This document shows positions 49,922 through 58,793 of a stretch of DNA of 64,000 nucleotides, piece by piece. How positions within the stretch are numbered: position 1 is the stretch's first letter; the number at the start of each line of letters is the position of its first letter. The notes below the pieces were generated by a model. The model worked only from the letters and a program-made list of their open reading frames with translations, ran no database searches and had not been told where the DNA came from. The DNA comes from Rickettsiales bacterium (GTDB lineage Bacteria; Pseudomonadota; Alphaproteobacteria; Rickettsiales; UBA1997). The stretch is from positions 1 through 64,000 of the forward strand of contig JAGNLL010000001.1 in the NCBI GenBank assembly GCA_017999675.1. The letters run 5' to 3'. A program made the translations under genes and the position numbers.

Positions 49922-50547
49922 AACTAATTCAAACCCCAAAACCGTCGGTTGAGCGGAGTCGAAACCAACGGAAGGTTCCTGCCTCACAATTTACGCAAGA
50001 ACCTTCCGTTGGTTTCGACTCCGCTCAACCGACGGTTTTGGGGCTTGGCTTAAAGTTTTTTGCCCTAATTTTTTTAATATTTTCACTTCTCTCAACTCCA
50101 GCCCTCGCCTCACGCGCGATTACCGAAGTTAACTACTTCGCTTCACTGCGCGCTGCCGAAACCAACGTGCGCGCAGGCCCGGGTCAAAACTACCCAATCA
50201 AATTCACCTTCAAACTGCGCGGCTTGCCAGTTCGCGTGATTAATGAATACGACAATTGGAACGAAATCGAAGATTTTGAAGGCCAAACCGGCTGGGTGAC
50301 ACAAAGCTTGCTCACCAAAAAACGCACTCTGCTAGTTCAAACCAAAAACAGTTTCATCAACATGCACAGCAAAAATAACGCCAAATCGCGCATTATTTTT
50401 CGCTTAGAAAACAACGTGGTTGGAGATTATTTGAAATGCTCTGAGAGCTGGTGCGGCATTAAAGTGGCTGGTAAAAAAGGCTGGGTGCAAAGAGATGAGG
50501 TGTTTGGCGGCGACGAGGCTGAAGAAACTTCAGCCAAGAAGAACTAA
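49918..50547 (+). CDS. Secreted SH3-domain protein with an inverted repeat inserted near its N-terminus
   Basis: A 209-residue frame beginning at an ATG that overlaps the glmU stop (ATGA). Residues about 6-42 are encoded by a complete family-A inverted repeat (49934-50043), which stays in frame without a stop. Then comes a hydrophobic signal segment (FFALIFLIFSLLSTPALA, about 46-63) and two bacterial SH3-like modules (about 80-140 and 142-195: NVRAGPGQNYPIKFTFKL, GQTGWVTQSLL, AGKKGWVQRDEV). The insertion pushes the signal peptide 40 residues inward, so either initiation moved to the in-frame TTG at 50038 or the long N-terminus is tolerated. A periplasmic wall-binding role is inferred. Confidence 0.82.
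   Translation: MKLIQTPKPSVERSRNQRKVPASQFTQEPSVGFDSAQPTVLGLGLKFFALIFLIFSLLSTPALASRAITEVNYFASLRAAETNVRAGPGQNYPIKFTFKLRGLPVRVINEYDNWNEIEDFEGQTGWVTQSLLTKKRTLLVQTKNSFINMHSKNNAKSRIIFRLENNVVGDYLKCSESWCGIKVAGKKGWVQRDEVFGGDEAEETSAKKN
49934..50043. repeat. Inverted repeat (family A) inside a coding region, 45-bp arms
   Basis: Arms 49934-49978 and 49999-50043 pair perfectly and share GGTTGAGCGGAGTCGAAACC with the intergenic copies at 16655 and 40403. The 20-base loop differs. The next bases (CTGC in other copies) have diverged. It is read in frame as part of the SH3 protein, like Rickettsia palindromic elements. Confidence 0.92.
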
Positions 50548-50837
50548 TTTCTTTGTGTTAAGTTGTTTTGAGATTCAGCTTTCAAAGTTAGTGGACTTGC
50601 TAAAAAAGACCCATTTTTCTTTGTCATTTGACGTGCTGACGGAACCGCGTCATCCCCAGCTTTAAGCTCTCTCACCCTTTTGTGAGTGGCGGCATCCGTA
50701 TCAAGCTGAATATCTTCTAAAAACAGCAATTCTGGCTCAATCGCAACTTGGGCAGCAATTTGAAAAACTTTTTCTGCTGCCAAATCTCCTCTTAGCTCTG
50801 CTGTAGCATCAATAGTGCCAGATCTATTTCTTCTCAT
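50544..50837 (-). CDS. Hypothetical protein (97 aa)
   Basis: A soluble-type frame of 97 residues without membrane segments: an Arg-rich start (MRRNRSGTIDATAELRGDLA), an acidic middle (PELLFLEDIQLDTD) and a polar C-terminus. No family recognised. It lies 9 bp downstream of secF on the same strand and overlaps the SH3 gene by 4 bp tail to tail. Codon choice is consistent with coding, but the short length keeps confidence moderate. Confidence 0.55.
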   Translation of the reverse strand: MRRNRSGTIDATAELRGDLAAEKVFQIAAQVAIEPELLFLEDIQLDTDAATHKRVRELKAGDDAVPSARQMTKKNGSFLASPLTLKAESQNNLTQRN

Positions 50838-50846
50838 TTTTTTTAA

Positions 50847-51749
50847 TTATTTAGTTTCTTCTTTTTTTCTCGGATCCAAGTAAATCAAGATCGGAGCCGA
50901 GATGTAAATTGACGAATAAGTACCAATCACAATTCCCACAAATGTTGCGGTGCTAAAGCTGTGAAGGGCTTCGCCACCAAAAAGCATTAGGGCTAAAAGC
51001 GACACTAGCGTGACGCCAGAAGTTAGCACGGTTCTGCTTAAAGTTGAGTTGGTGCTTGAATTGATTAGCTCGGCTAAATCCATTTTTTTGTAGCGGCGTA
51101 AATTTTCGCGAATGCGGTCGTAAATCACCACCGAGTCGTTAATTGAATAGCCAATAATGGTAAGGATTGCGGCAATTGAAGTGAGGTTAAACTCAAGGCC
51201 ACTAAGCGAGAAAAATCCTAAAGTTAAAACTGCGTCGTGAATTAGGGCAAAAATACCGCCCAAACCGAATTGCCAATCAAAGCGAATCCAGATGTAAATC
51301 ATGATAAAAAGAAACGACATGAAAAGTGCCAAGAAGCCTTTTTTGATTAGCTCGGCGCCTACTTGCGGGCCAACGTAGTCAATTTTGCGGTACTCAACAT
51401 TTGAAAAATTAGCGCCCAAAATTTCTTGAATTTTTTTCACCACCACCGACTGCTCTTCGTCAGTTTTAGCCACACGAATTAGCAAATCTTTTTGGTCAAC
51501 ATTTTGCACTTGCACGTCTTTGATTTCAGCCGAAAGCAACTCGCGCACTTTAGAAACATCTGCACCCTCTTCCATTCTTGCTTCAATTAAAATGCCGCCA
51601 GCAAAGTCAATTCCAAGGTTTAGGCCTTTTACAAAAACCAAAGCCAATGAGCCAACAATGCAAATAACCGACATGTAAAGCGCCAGCTTGTGCACTCCCA
51701 TGAAATTAATTTTAGTGTGGCTTAGAGATGAGCGAAATGATGAAAGCAT
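50847..51749 (-). CDS. secF: Protein translocase subunit SecF
   Basis: SecF, with SecD, uses the proton gradient to assist late steps of Sec-dependent export. The 300-residue protein has six membrane helices, GLNLGIDFAGGILIEARM near the N-terminus, the YVGPQVGAELI motif and the C-terminal ATILTIIGYSINDSVVIYDR segment typical of SecF. secD is not adjacent, so the pair is split. The start is only about 20 bp beyond the rpsT terminator hairpin, so it may rely on read-through or a promoter inside that stretch. Confidence 0.95.
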   Translation of the reverse strand: MLSSFRSSLSHTKINFMGVHKLALYMSVICIVGSLALVFVKGLNLGIDFAGGILIEARMEEGADVSKVRELLSAEIKDVQVQNVDQKDLLIRVAKTDEEQSVVVKKIQEILGANFSNVEYRKIDYVGPQVGAELIKKGFLALFMSFLFIMIYIWIRFDWQFGLGGIFALIHDAVLTLGFFSLSGLEFNLTSIAAILTIIGYSINDSVVIYDRIRENLRRYKKMDLAELINSSTNSTLSRTVLTSGVTLVSLLALMLFGGEALHSFSTATFVGIVIGTYSSIYISAPILIYLDPRKKEETK

Positions 51750-51768
51750 GTGAGGAAGATTTAAAAAT

Positions 51769-51830
51769 AAAAAACCCCTCTAGCCCACAAATTCTTTTGT
51801 AAAAAAAGAACGGGGCTAAAGGGGTTTTAA
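51769..51830 (-). terminator. Terminator-like hairpin after rpsT
   Basis: AAAACCCCT and TAGCCC (51771-51786) pair with GGGCTA and AGGGGTTTT (51812-51827) across one mismatch, with a 25-base loop. On the minus strand it ends in a T-rich run. It lies between rpsT and secF. Confidence 0.7.
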
Positions 51831-51834
51831 AAAA

Positions 51835-52104
51835 CTACTTAGCGTTAATTTTGCGAATTGTTGCTGCTAGTCTGGTTAATTTTCTTGCGGCGGTGTTTAG
51901 TTTTAAAACTTTTTTAGTCACACCACGCATAATTTCTGGCTCTAGAGCTTTAAAGGCTTCACGTGCTTTTGGTTCGTCATTTGCTTTGATCGCATCTTCA
52001 ACTTTTCTAACGAAAGTTCTGATTCTGCTTTTTCTTGCAGTGTTTACTAAATTTTTTGCAATGCTGCCGCTAAGCGCTTTCTTCGCTGATTTGGTATTAG
52101 CCAT
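51835..52104 (-). CDS. rpsT: 30S ribosomal protein S20
   Basis: An 89-residue, Lys/Ala-rich, all-helical primary 16S rRNA-binding protein. It begins MANTKSAKKALSGSIAKNLV, continues with the TARKSRIRTFVRKVE helix and ends AATIRKINAK. Length is normal. It is transcribed as a single gene ahead of a hairpin terminator, downstream of serS on the same strand. Confidence 0.95.
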   Translation of the reverse strand: MANTKSAKKALSGSIAKNLVNTARKSRIRTFVRKVEDAIKANDEPKAREAFKALEPEIMRGVTKKVLKLNTAARKLTRLAATIRKINAK

Positions 52105-52167
52105 TTTTTTGTTAATTGATTTGGTAGGAGAAAATTGAGGTCGCGGAAAATATGAAGGGGTTCGAAT

Positions 52168-53433
52168 TTAGCAACTAATTTTCGTCACCCCATTCATGTA
52201 ATTTACTAAAACTTGCGGCACGTTTATTGAGCCATCTTCATTTTGGTAATTTTCTAAAATCGCAACTAGGGTTCTACCCACTGCCAGAGCTGATCCGTTT
52301 AGGGTGTGAGCAAAATTATTTTTGCCGTCAGTTTTATTTTTAAACTTAATTGAGCCGCGTCTGGCCTGAAAATCGCCACAATTTGAGCAGCTCGAAATTT
52401 CACGATATTTATTTTGCGAAGGCAGCCAAACTTCTAAATCGTAAGTTTTTTGCGCGCCAAAACCCATGTCGCCGGTGCAAAGCAAAAGCTTGCGGAAAGG
52501 CAGTTCTAAGCGGCGCAAAATTTCGCAAGCAATGCCTGTCATTCTTTCGTGCTCAGCGTCAGACTGCTCTGGCGTTGTAATTGAAACCAATTCTACCTTT
52601 TTAAATTGGTGCTGACGAATCAAACCTTTTGTGTCTTTTCCGGCAGATCCAGCCTCACGGCGAAAGCACGGGGTGTAAGCGGTGAAGCGCAAAGGCAAGT
52701 CGGTTTCGGCGAGGGTTTTTTTAGCAACTAAATTAACCAAAGAAACTTCAGCTGTTGGAATTAGCCAGTAGCCGTCAGAGGTTGAAAAAGCCTCGTCAGC
52801 AAATTTTGGCAATTGCCCTGAAAAACGCATCGCGTCAGATTTTACAAGGTTTGGCGGCGAAACTTCGGTGTAATTATTTTCTAGCGCCACATCCAACATA
52901 AAGTTAGAAAGCGCGCGCTCCATGCGGGCGAGCCCAGCAGACAAAGTTGAAAAACGCGCACCAGACATCAAAGCCGATTGGTCAAAATCGAGCATTTTTA
53001 AATTCTCGCCAAGCTCATCGTGGGCTTTTGGCGTAAAAGAAAAGTTTTTTGGAGAACCAAATTTTTCAACTTCAACATTATCATTTTCGTCAGCGCCAAC
53101 CGGCACAGAATCGTGCGGAACGTTGGGAATTGTGGCTAAAATTTCGTTTAGCTTTTCATCAATTGAAAAATCATTTTCAGCAGCGGCAAGTTCTTGATTC
53201 ACTCTTTTTGACTCTTCCAAAAGCGCTGAGGCGTCACCACCAGATTTTTTCACCACCGCAATTTCCTGCGCAAATTTATTTCTTTTGCCCTGCAAATCTT
53301 GAATCAGCGCGGTTTTTTTTCTTTTTTCTTCGTCAAATTTCAAAAGCTCCAAAGCCTTAAATTCAGCGCCACGCGCCTTCATTGCCGCGTCGAATTTTTC
53401 AGGATTCTCGCGGATCCATTTAATGTCTAACAT
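52168..53433 (-). CDS. serS: Seryl-tRNA synthetase
   Basis: Class II aminoacyl-tRNA synthetase charging tRNA-Ser. From the ATG at 53433 the protein is 421 residues and begins MLDIKWIRENPEKFDAAM, the usual SerRS N-terminus; an upstream in-frame ATG would add 24 unlikely residues. The N-terminal coiled-coil arm is followed by the class II motifs: motif 2 (FRREAGSAGKDTKGL) and motif 3 (GSALAVGRTLVAIL). The ISSCSNCGDFQARR segment is also characteristic. The leader is pyrimidine/A-rich without a ribosome-binding motif. It is divergent from dapE. Confidence 0.97.
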   Translation of the reverse strand: MLDIKWIRENPEKFDAAMKARGAEFKALELLKFDEEKRKKTALIQDLQGKRNKFAQEIAVVKKSGGDASALLEESKRVNQELAAAENDFSIDEKLNEILATIPNVPHDSVPVGADENDNVEVEKFGSPKNFSFTPKAHDELGENLKMLDFDQSALMSGARFSTLSAGLARMERALSNFMLDVALENNYTEVSPPNLVKSDAMRFSGQLPKFADEAFSTSDGYWLIPTAEVSLVNLVAKKTLAETDLPLRFTAYTPCFRREAGSAGKDTKGLIRQHQFKKVELVSITTPEQSDAEHERMTGIACEILRRLELPFRKLLLCTGDMGFGAQKTYDLEVWLPSQNKYREISSCSNCGDFQARRGSIKFKNKTDGKNNFAHTLNGSALAVGRTLVAILENYQNEDGSINVPQVLVNYMNGVTKISC

Positions 53434-53507
53434 GTTTAATTGATTTAGAGGTGGAGGGGGATTAAAAATTTTTTTCACTCTCTTTTCCCCAACAAAAAAT
53501 TTCAACG

Positions 53508-54656
53508 ATGAAACTAGGCGCCCTTACGCTTTCGCAAAAGCTAATTCAGATTCCATCTTACAGCGGTGTGAATGTGCAGGTGATTGAATTTCTTGCCGAC
53601 TACCTAAAAAACTTAGGCTTTACCTGTGATTTCTTAGAATACGAAGGCTCTGATTCTTACAAAGTAAATAACTTACACGCGGTTTTTAACCCAAAAAATT
53701 CTGAAAGAGTTTTGTATTTCGCCGGTCACACCGACGTTGTAAATGAAGGCAACAAAACCTCGTGGACTCACGATCCATTTGCCGCAACAGTAATCGACGG
53801 CAAACTTTTTGGCCGCGGTGCAGTTGACATGAAATGTGCAATTGCCTGTTTCGTTTCAGCAGTTGAAGAATTTTTGAGTGCAGAAAATCCAGATTTCGGC
53901 ATCGGCTTTCTAATCACTAACGACGAAGAAGCAGACGGCGTTAACGGCACGGCAAAGGTTTTGGAATGGATGCAAAAAAGCGGCAAAAAAATTTCGCATT
54001 GTTTGGTGGGAGAGCCAACAAATCCCGAAAAATTTGGCGAAATGATAAAAGTGGGGCGCCGTGGCTCAATTGGCTTTAAAGTGAAAGTAATCGGAAAACA
54101 AGGACACGTCGCCTACCCTGACATTGCGCTAAATCCGATCACGATTTTGATTAGTCTTTTGAAAATTTTGAAAGATCACAAACTTGACGAAGGCACAAAA
54201 TTTTTTGACGCGAGCAATTTAGAAATTACTTCGATTGTTTCGCAGAACTTGGGTGGAAACGTAATTCCAAACGAAGCCGAAGCCGCGTTTAACGTGCGTT
54301 TCAACGATTTGCACACTTCGCAGTCAATTATCGATTTGGTGAAATATGCCTGCGAAAAAACTGTGGGATTTGGCGCTAAATATGAGCTGACACATCGCAC
54401 AAGTGGCGAAAGTTTTTTGAGTGATCCAAAATTTTTAGCCGGAATTGTGGTTGAAGCTGTAGAAAAAATTTGCGGCAACAAACCAGTTTTAAGCACAACG
54501 GGCGGAACGTCTGACGCTAGGTTTATTAAGGATTACGCTGAGGTTGTTGAAATTGGTTTAGTAAATAAAACTGCACACAAAATTGACGAGTTTGCTGAGG
54601 TTAGTGAGATTGAAGAATTACAAAAAACTTACTTGGAAATTTTAGAAAAATTTTAG
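53508..54656 (+). CDS. dapE: Succinyl-diaminopimelate desuccinylase
   Basis: A zinc-dependent M20-family amidohydrolase producing LL-diaminopimelate for lysine and peptidoglycan. The 382 residues contain the metal-binding FAGHTDVV, GRGAVDMKCAIA and TNDEEADG motifs, VGEPT, a dimerisation domain (GRRGSIGFKVKVIGKQGHVA followed by YP) and the C-terminal STTGGTSDARFI and GLVNKTAHKIDE segments of DapE proper. A family-C inverted repeat follows. Confidence 0.95.
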   Translation: MKLGALTLSQKLIQIPSYSGVNVQVIEFLADYLKNLGFTCDFLEYEGSDSYKVNNLHAVFNPKNSERVLYFAGHTDVVNEGNKTSWTHDPFAATVIDGKLFGRGAVDMKCAIACFVSAVEEFLSAENPDFGIGFLITNDEEADGVNGTAKVLEWMQKSGKKISHCLVGEPTNPEKFGEMIKVGRRGSIGFKVKVIGKQGHVAYPDIALNPITILISLLKILKDHKLDEGTKFFDASNLEITSIVSQNLGGNVIPNEAEAAFNVRFNDLHTSQSIIDLVKYACEKTVGFGAKYELTHRTSGESFLSDPKFLAGIVVEAVEKICGNKPVLSTTGGTSDARFIKDYAEVVEIGLVNKTAHKIDEFAEVSEIEELQKTYLEILEKF

Positions 54657-54666
54657 ATCGAGTCCG

Positions 54667-54770
54667 CGAATAACCACCCCCAACCCCTCCTTGAAAAGGA
54701 GGGGCTTCAGTCTGAGCTCGGAGGTGAGCACTCCCCTCCTTTTGAAGGAGGGGTTGGGGGTGGTTATTCG
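54667..54770. repeat. Inverted repeat (family C), 38-bp arms
   Basis: Arms 54667-54704 and 54733-54770 are complementary with one mismatch in the nested hairpin (TTGAAAAGG versus CCTTTTGAA). They share sequence with the 48439 element. A 28-base loop separates them. Located between dapE and pgpA. Confidence 0.9.
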
Positions 54771-54802
54771 CCAACTCGATCTCACAAAAAAAACAAAAAA
54801 AC

Positions 54803-55318
54803 ATGCTAAAACTTCACGAACTTTTCCTCACATTTTTTTATTCTGGCAAAGCAAAAAAAGCCCCAGGAACCGTAGGCAGCTTTACCTCGCTACTCTTCTG
54901 GTTTTTTCTCACCACCTTATTTTTTAACCACGAAGCCTCCCTGTTTTCGCAAAATATCTTCTGGGCAATTTTTTTAATCACCGCTTTCATTTACGGCTGC
55001 ATTGCCTCGCCAATTTACGCCAAACAATTTGGCCAAATTGACCACCAAACTATCGTGCTTGACGAAACTGTTGGGCAAATAATTGCGCTGCAAATCACCT
55101 TTTCTTTGCTTTACAAAACCTATTTTTCGCAGCCCTATTTGATTGCCACTCACCTTATTTTTTGCTTCGCTTTGTTCAGATTCTTCGACATTAAAAAACC
55201 CTCTTTCATCGGCTATTGCGACCGCAATTTTAAAAATGGTTTTGGTGTAATGTTTGACGATTTGATCTGCGGAATAATCACCGCCGCACTTGGATCTGCT
55301 TTGATTTTGGCACACTAA
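54803..55318 (+). CDS. pgpA: Phosphatidylglycerophosphatase A
   Basis: Removes phosphate from phosphatidylglycerophosphate, the last step in phosphatidylglycerol synthesis. The 171-residue inner-membrane protein starts FLTFFYSGKAKKAPGTVGSF, has the DETVGQ catalytic motif (residues about 89-94) and KPSFIGYCDRNFKNGFGVM followed by FDD near the C-terminus, all of which define PgpA. Three to four membrane helices are visible. Confidence 0.93.
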   Translation: MLKLHELFLTFFYSGKAKKAPGTVGSFTSLLFWFFLTTLFFNHEASLFSQNIFWAIFLITAFIYGCIASPIYAKQFGQIDHQTIVLDETVGQIIALQITFSLLYKTYFSQPYLIATHLIFCFALFRFFDIKKPSFIGYCDRNFKNGFGVMFDDLICGIITAALGSALILAH

Positions 55319-55417
55319 AATTTCTTTGAAGTTTTTCTGCTTTGATGTTTTTACAAAAGAAAATTGCCGGCGAGAGTTGACCCCCCCCCTTAAGAACGCC
55401 AAATCATTTTCAATCTT

Positions 55418-56278
55418 ATGAAAGCTTCTCAGATCAAGAGCGGAGCGCTATTTTTTGCCGCCATCATTCTTTTTTCTTTTGCTGGCGAATACGCCGTTTT
55501 ACTAAACAAAAAAGAAAATGAGGCCAAAAAAAATGCCGAAAAAATTTACACCACTCTTTCTAACAACTTCGATCAAAGCGAAAATATTTTAATCGCCGTT
55601 GGTAAAAAAATTATCGAAGAAACCCCAGAACTAGACCCCAAAGCCATTCATAAAATTTTTGTTAATGCTTCAAAAACCGAGGCTTGCAGCAATATTTTTT
55701 CTTGGAGCCTTTTTGACTGGGTAAATATCAATGGTTTTCAAGTTGTCACCACGGCTCTTGGCATCAGAAAAAACCCGCCACAAATTGCCCTCGAAAGAAA
55801 CTACCTAAACCGCGGCGTCGAATCTTGGAAAATTATTTTCTCTGAAGCCACTTTGGGAATTCCAAGTGGAATGCAGGTAATTCCAATTGGTGTGCAGGTT
55901 GAATCTAAAAAAGGTGGCCGCGTTGGCGCCGTTGGCGCCGGAATTGACATCAACAAATTATCTGCACTCACAAATCAGAGATTAGATGCAAATATAGATT
56001 ATTTATTGGTTGACCAAAGAAGCGGCGGCTTAACTTTTGGGTCACAAAATTTGAAGAAAAATTCAGGCAAAATTTTCAATCGCATGCCCGAAGAGCTTGA
56101 TGGTAAAAAATATGTTTTTGAAAAAAAGATGGGCCAAAAATATCCCTACATAATTTGGGTTGGCTACGACCAAAAAGAATTTTGGCGCGAAGTTTTTTGC
56201 TCATCTTTTATGCTTGCAATCGAGATCATTAGCATTGCCGCTTGCGTGAGCTTTCTAATAAAAAAATCAGAACGCTAA
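55418..56278 (+). CDS. Orphan Cache-like extracytoplasmic sensor protein without output domain
   Basis: A 286-residue protein with one N-terminal helix (LFFAAIILFSFAGEYAVLL) and a C-terminal helix (SFMLAIEIISIAACVSFLI) enclosing about 220 extracytoplasmic residues. The middle resembles a double-Cache/PAS-like sensor (FSWSLFDWVNINGFQVVTTA; VGAVGAGIDINKLSAL; DYLLVDQRSGGLTFG). Such domains normally feed a kinase, cyclase or MCP, but only five residues (KKSER) follow the second helix. It may act through a partner or be a truncated sensor. It lies between pgpA and nuoH, each separated by about 90 bp. A poly-C run precedes it by 30 bp. Confidence 0.6.
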   Translation: MKASQIKSGALFFAAIILFSFAGEYAVLLNKKENEAKKNAEKIYTTLSNNFDQSENILIAVGKKIIEETPELDPKAIHKIFVNASKTEACSNIFSWSLFDWVNINGFQVVTTALGIRKNPPQIALERNYLNRGVESWKIIFSEATLGIPSGMQVIPIGVQVESKKGGRVGAVGAGIDINKLSALTNQRLDANIDYLLVDQRSGGLTFGSQNLKKNSGKIFNRMPEELDGKKYVFEKKMGQKYPYIIWVGYDQKEFWREVFCSSFMLAIEIISIAACVSFLIKKSER

Positions 56279-56362
56279 AAAGTTCAATTACCCAAATTGA
56301 CATTGGCAATTCACCAAATAAATTGCCGCGCTTCTCACGATTTCAAACATCTCCCCTAACTC

Positions 56363-57373
56363 ATGGAACAAATCTTGCCGCAGCTTCTTGAGCTGCTTCT
56401 AACTTTGGTTTTGCCAACTTTAGGCTACATCTTGCTAATTGCTTTGCCTTTGCTTGGCGCTGTTGCTTACTTAACTTTAATGGAAAGAAAAGTAATCGGC
56501 GCAATGCAACTGCGCAAAGGGCCAAACGTGGTTGGACCTTTTGGTTTGCTACAACCTTTGGCTGACGGTTTGAAGTTGATGTTAAAAGAAGTAATCATCC
56601 CCGACCAATCAAACAAAGCCTTGTTCTTACTCGCTCCAATCATCACTTTTACCCTAGCTTTAATTGGCTGGGCTGTTGTGCCATTTTCTGAAAAAATGGT
56701 TTTGGCTAACATTAATATTGGCGTCACTTACTTGCTTGCTACCTCGTCTCTTGGCGTTTACGGCATCATTATTGCTGGCTGGGCGAGTAATTCAAAATAT
56801 GCGTTTTTGGGGGCAATTCGCTCTTCGGCGCAGATGATTTCTTACGAAGTTTCAATTGGTCTAATCATTATTTCTGTGGTGCTTTCTTGCGGCTCGCTAA
56901 ATCTTAGTGAAATTGTTTTGGCACAAAAAAATCACTGGTTCGTTTTAGCGCATTTTCCAATGTTTATTTTGTTTTTTGTTTCTGCTTTGGCCGAAACAAA
57001 CCGTCTGCCCTTTGACCTTCCCGAAGCCGAATCTGAGCTAGTTGCGGGATATAACGTTGAATATAGCTCAATGCCATTTTCAATGTTTTTTCTTGGCGAA
57101 TATGCCAACATGATTTTGATCTCTGCACTTGCCTCAATCCTTTTCCTTGGCGGCTGGTTGCCACCTTTTGACAATGCATTTTTCAACGCAATTCCGGGTT
57201 TAGTTTGGCTTTTAATCAAAATTTTCTTCTTACTTTTCTGCTTCATTTGGGTGCGTGCCACTTTGCCGCGCTACCGCTACGACCAATTAATGAGATTGGG
57301 CTGGAAAGTTTTCTTACCACTTTCTCTAGCTTGGGTCGTGGGCACCGCCGCTTTTGTCGTTTATTTGAAATAA
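56363..57373 (+). CDS. nuoH: NADH-quinone oxidoreductase subunit H
   Basis: Membrane subunit of Complex I at the quinone-binding junction. The 336-residue protein has eight helices and the signatures [38 protein letters not shown] and [20 protein letters not shown]. The order nuoH-I-J-K that follows is the standard nuo order, with 3-2-2 bp gaps. Upstream nuoA-G are not in the window. Confidence 0.97.
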   Translation: MEQILPQLLELLLTLVLPTLGYILLIALPLLGAVAYLTLMERKVIGAMQLRKGPNVVGPFGLLQPLADGLKLMLKEVIIPDQSNKALFLLAPIITFTLALIGWAVVPFSEKMVLANINIGVTYLLATSSLGVYGIIIAGWASNSKYAFLGAIRSSAQMISYEVSIGLIIISVVLSCGSLNLSEIVLAQKNHWFVLAHFPMFILFFVSALAETNRLPFDLPEAESELVAGYNVEYSSMPFSMFFLGEYANMILISALASILFLGGWLPPFDNAFFNAIPGLVWLLIKIFFLLFCFIWVRATLPRYRYDQLMRLGWKVFLPLSLAWVVGTAAFVVYLK

Positions 57374-57376
57374 CTC

Positions 57377-57862
57377 ATGAAATTTTTTAAAATAGCTTAC
57401 TCATTTTTACTTAGAGAAATCATCATCGGTCACGCCTTGACCCTGCGCTATTTCTTTAAGAAAAAAGTCACCCTTAACTACCCTTACGAAAAAGGCCCAG
57501 TTAGCCCAAGATTTCGCGGCGAACACGCTTTGCGTCGCTATCCAAACGGCGAAGAACGCTGCATCGCCTGCAAACTTTGTGAAGCAATTTGTCCAGCTCA
57601 AGCAATTACAATTGAAGCCGAAGAAAGAGTTGACGGATCACGCCGCACCACCAAATACGACATCGACATGATGAAATGTATTTACTGCGGACTGTGCCAA
57701 GAGGCCTGCCCAGTTGACGCAATTGTTGAAAGTTCAAATTTTGAATTCTCCACCGAAACTCGTGAAGAGCTTTACTACAATAAAGAAAAACTTTTGGCCA
57801 ATGGCGAACGTTACGAATATTCACTTCGCCAAAATATCGAATCTGACGCTAAACATCGCTAA
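57377..57862 (+). CDS. nuoI: NADH-quinone oxidoreductase subunit I
   Basis: A peripheral-arm ferredoxin-like subunit carrying two 4Fe-4S clusters that pass electrons toward quinone. The 161 residues contain [16 protein letters not shown] and [16 protein letters not shown], each with four Cys, and the ERCIACK-preceding [15 protein letters not shown] stretch typical of alphaproteobacterial NuoI (23-kDa subunit). It sits between nuoH and nuoJ. Confidence 0.97.
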   Translation: MKFFKIAYSFLLREIIIGHALTLRYFFKKKVTLNYPYEKGPVSPRFRGEHALRRYPNGEERCIACKLCEAICPAQAITIEAEERVDGSRRTTKYDIDMMKCIYCGLCQEACPVDAIVESSNFEFSTETREELYYNKEKLLANGERYEYSLRQNIESDAKHR

Positions 57863-57864
57863 TC

Positions 57865-58479
57865 ATGAATTTTACACTTGATCTATTTTATCTTTTTTCT
57901 TTTGTCTTAGTGGCTTCAGCCCTTGTGGTTGTTAGTGCGAAAAACGCCGTGCACTCGGTAATGTTTTTGGTTTTGTGTTTTCTAAACGCTGCCGGACTCT
58001 TTGTTTTGCTTGGTGCTGAATTTTTAGCCATGCTCTTAATCGTTGTCTATGTAGGGGCGATTGCGGTTTTGTTTTTGTTCGTTGTGATGATGCTCAATGT
58101 CGATTTCAAATCAGTTGAACACAAAATTAATCGTCACCTGCCAATTTTAATTATGGTTGGCGTGCTGATGCTGGTTGAAATTTTGCTAATCACCAAGTTT
58201 TCAACAATTAAATTTTACGACACCAAAACCCTATTTCCTACTCCCAACGACATCCACAACACTCAAGCAATTGGCAACCTGCTTTACACTGATTTCATCT
58301 TACCATTTCAACTAAGCGGCTGCGTACTTTTTGTAGCCATGATTGGCGCTATTGTTTTAACTCTAAAAGACGAAACTCGCTTCATCCGCAAACAAAAAAT
58401 CTGCGACCAAGTTGCGCGCACTAAAGCAAATTCTTTGCAAATCGTTAAAGTAAAATCCGGCGAGGGGATTGATTTATAA
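57865..58479 (+). CDS. nuoJ: NADH-quinone oxidoreductase subunit J
   Basis: A small membrane subunit of the Complex I proton-pumping arm. The 204 residues comprise five helices with [20 protein letters not shown], the conserved [20 protein letters not shown] segment and a C-terminal helix ([15 protein letters not shown]). A slightly extended hydrophilic C-terminus is normal for alphaproteobacteria. Two bases separate it from nuoK. Confidence 0.95.
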   Translation: MNFTLDLFYLFSFVLVASALVVVSAKNAVHSVMFLVLCFLNAAGLFVLLGAEFLAMLLIVVYVGAIAVLFLFVVMMLNVDFKSVEHKINRHLPILIMVGVLMLVEILLITKFSTIKFYDTKTLFPTPNDIHNTQAIGNLLYTDFILPFQLSGCVLFVAMIGAIVLTLKDETRFIRKQKICDQVARTKANSLQIVKVKSGEGIDL

Positions 58480-58481
58480 TT

Positions 58482-58793
58482 ATGAACGGACTTGAACTGC
58501 ACCACTTCATCACACTTTCTGCCATCCTATTTTGCGTTGGCGTTAGTGGCATTTTTTTGAATCGCAAAAACGTGATTTCGCTTTTGATGTCGATCGAAAT
58601 CATGTTGCTTTCAATTAACATTAACTTCGTGGCTTTTTCGGCATTTTTGCACGATTTGGTTGGGCAAATTTTTGCCATTTTCGTGCTAACTGTTGCAGGT
58701 GCCGAAGCCGCTATTGGCTTGGCCATTTTGGTTATTTACTTTAGCAATCGTAAGAACATTGAAATTGAAAATATTTCATCAATGAAGGGCTAA
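58482..58793 (+). CDS. nuoK: NADH-quinone oxidoreductase subunit K
   Basis: A 103-residue, three-helix membrane subunit of Complex I with the conserved Glu in [20 protein letters not shown] and the second in [13 protein letters not shown]. It is followed, with a 1-base overlap at its stop codon, by an unrelated secreted protein gene instead of nuoL, so the nuo operon is interrupted or split at this point. Confidence 0.96.
   Translation: MNGLELHHFITLSAILFCVGVSGIFLNRKNVISLLMSIEIMLLSININFVAFSAFLHDLVGQIFAIFVLTVAGAEAAIGLAILVIYFSNRKNIEIENISSMKG

Noticed and set aside
54974-55402. Minus-strand open frame of 142 codons over pgpA
   Set aside because: It is antisense to a clearly recognised pgpA with its catalytic DETVGQ motif and shows no recognisable protein pattern.
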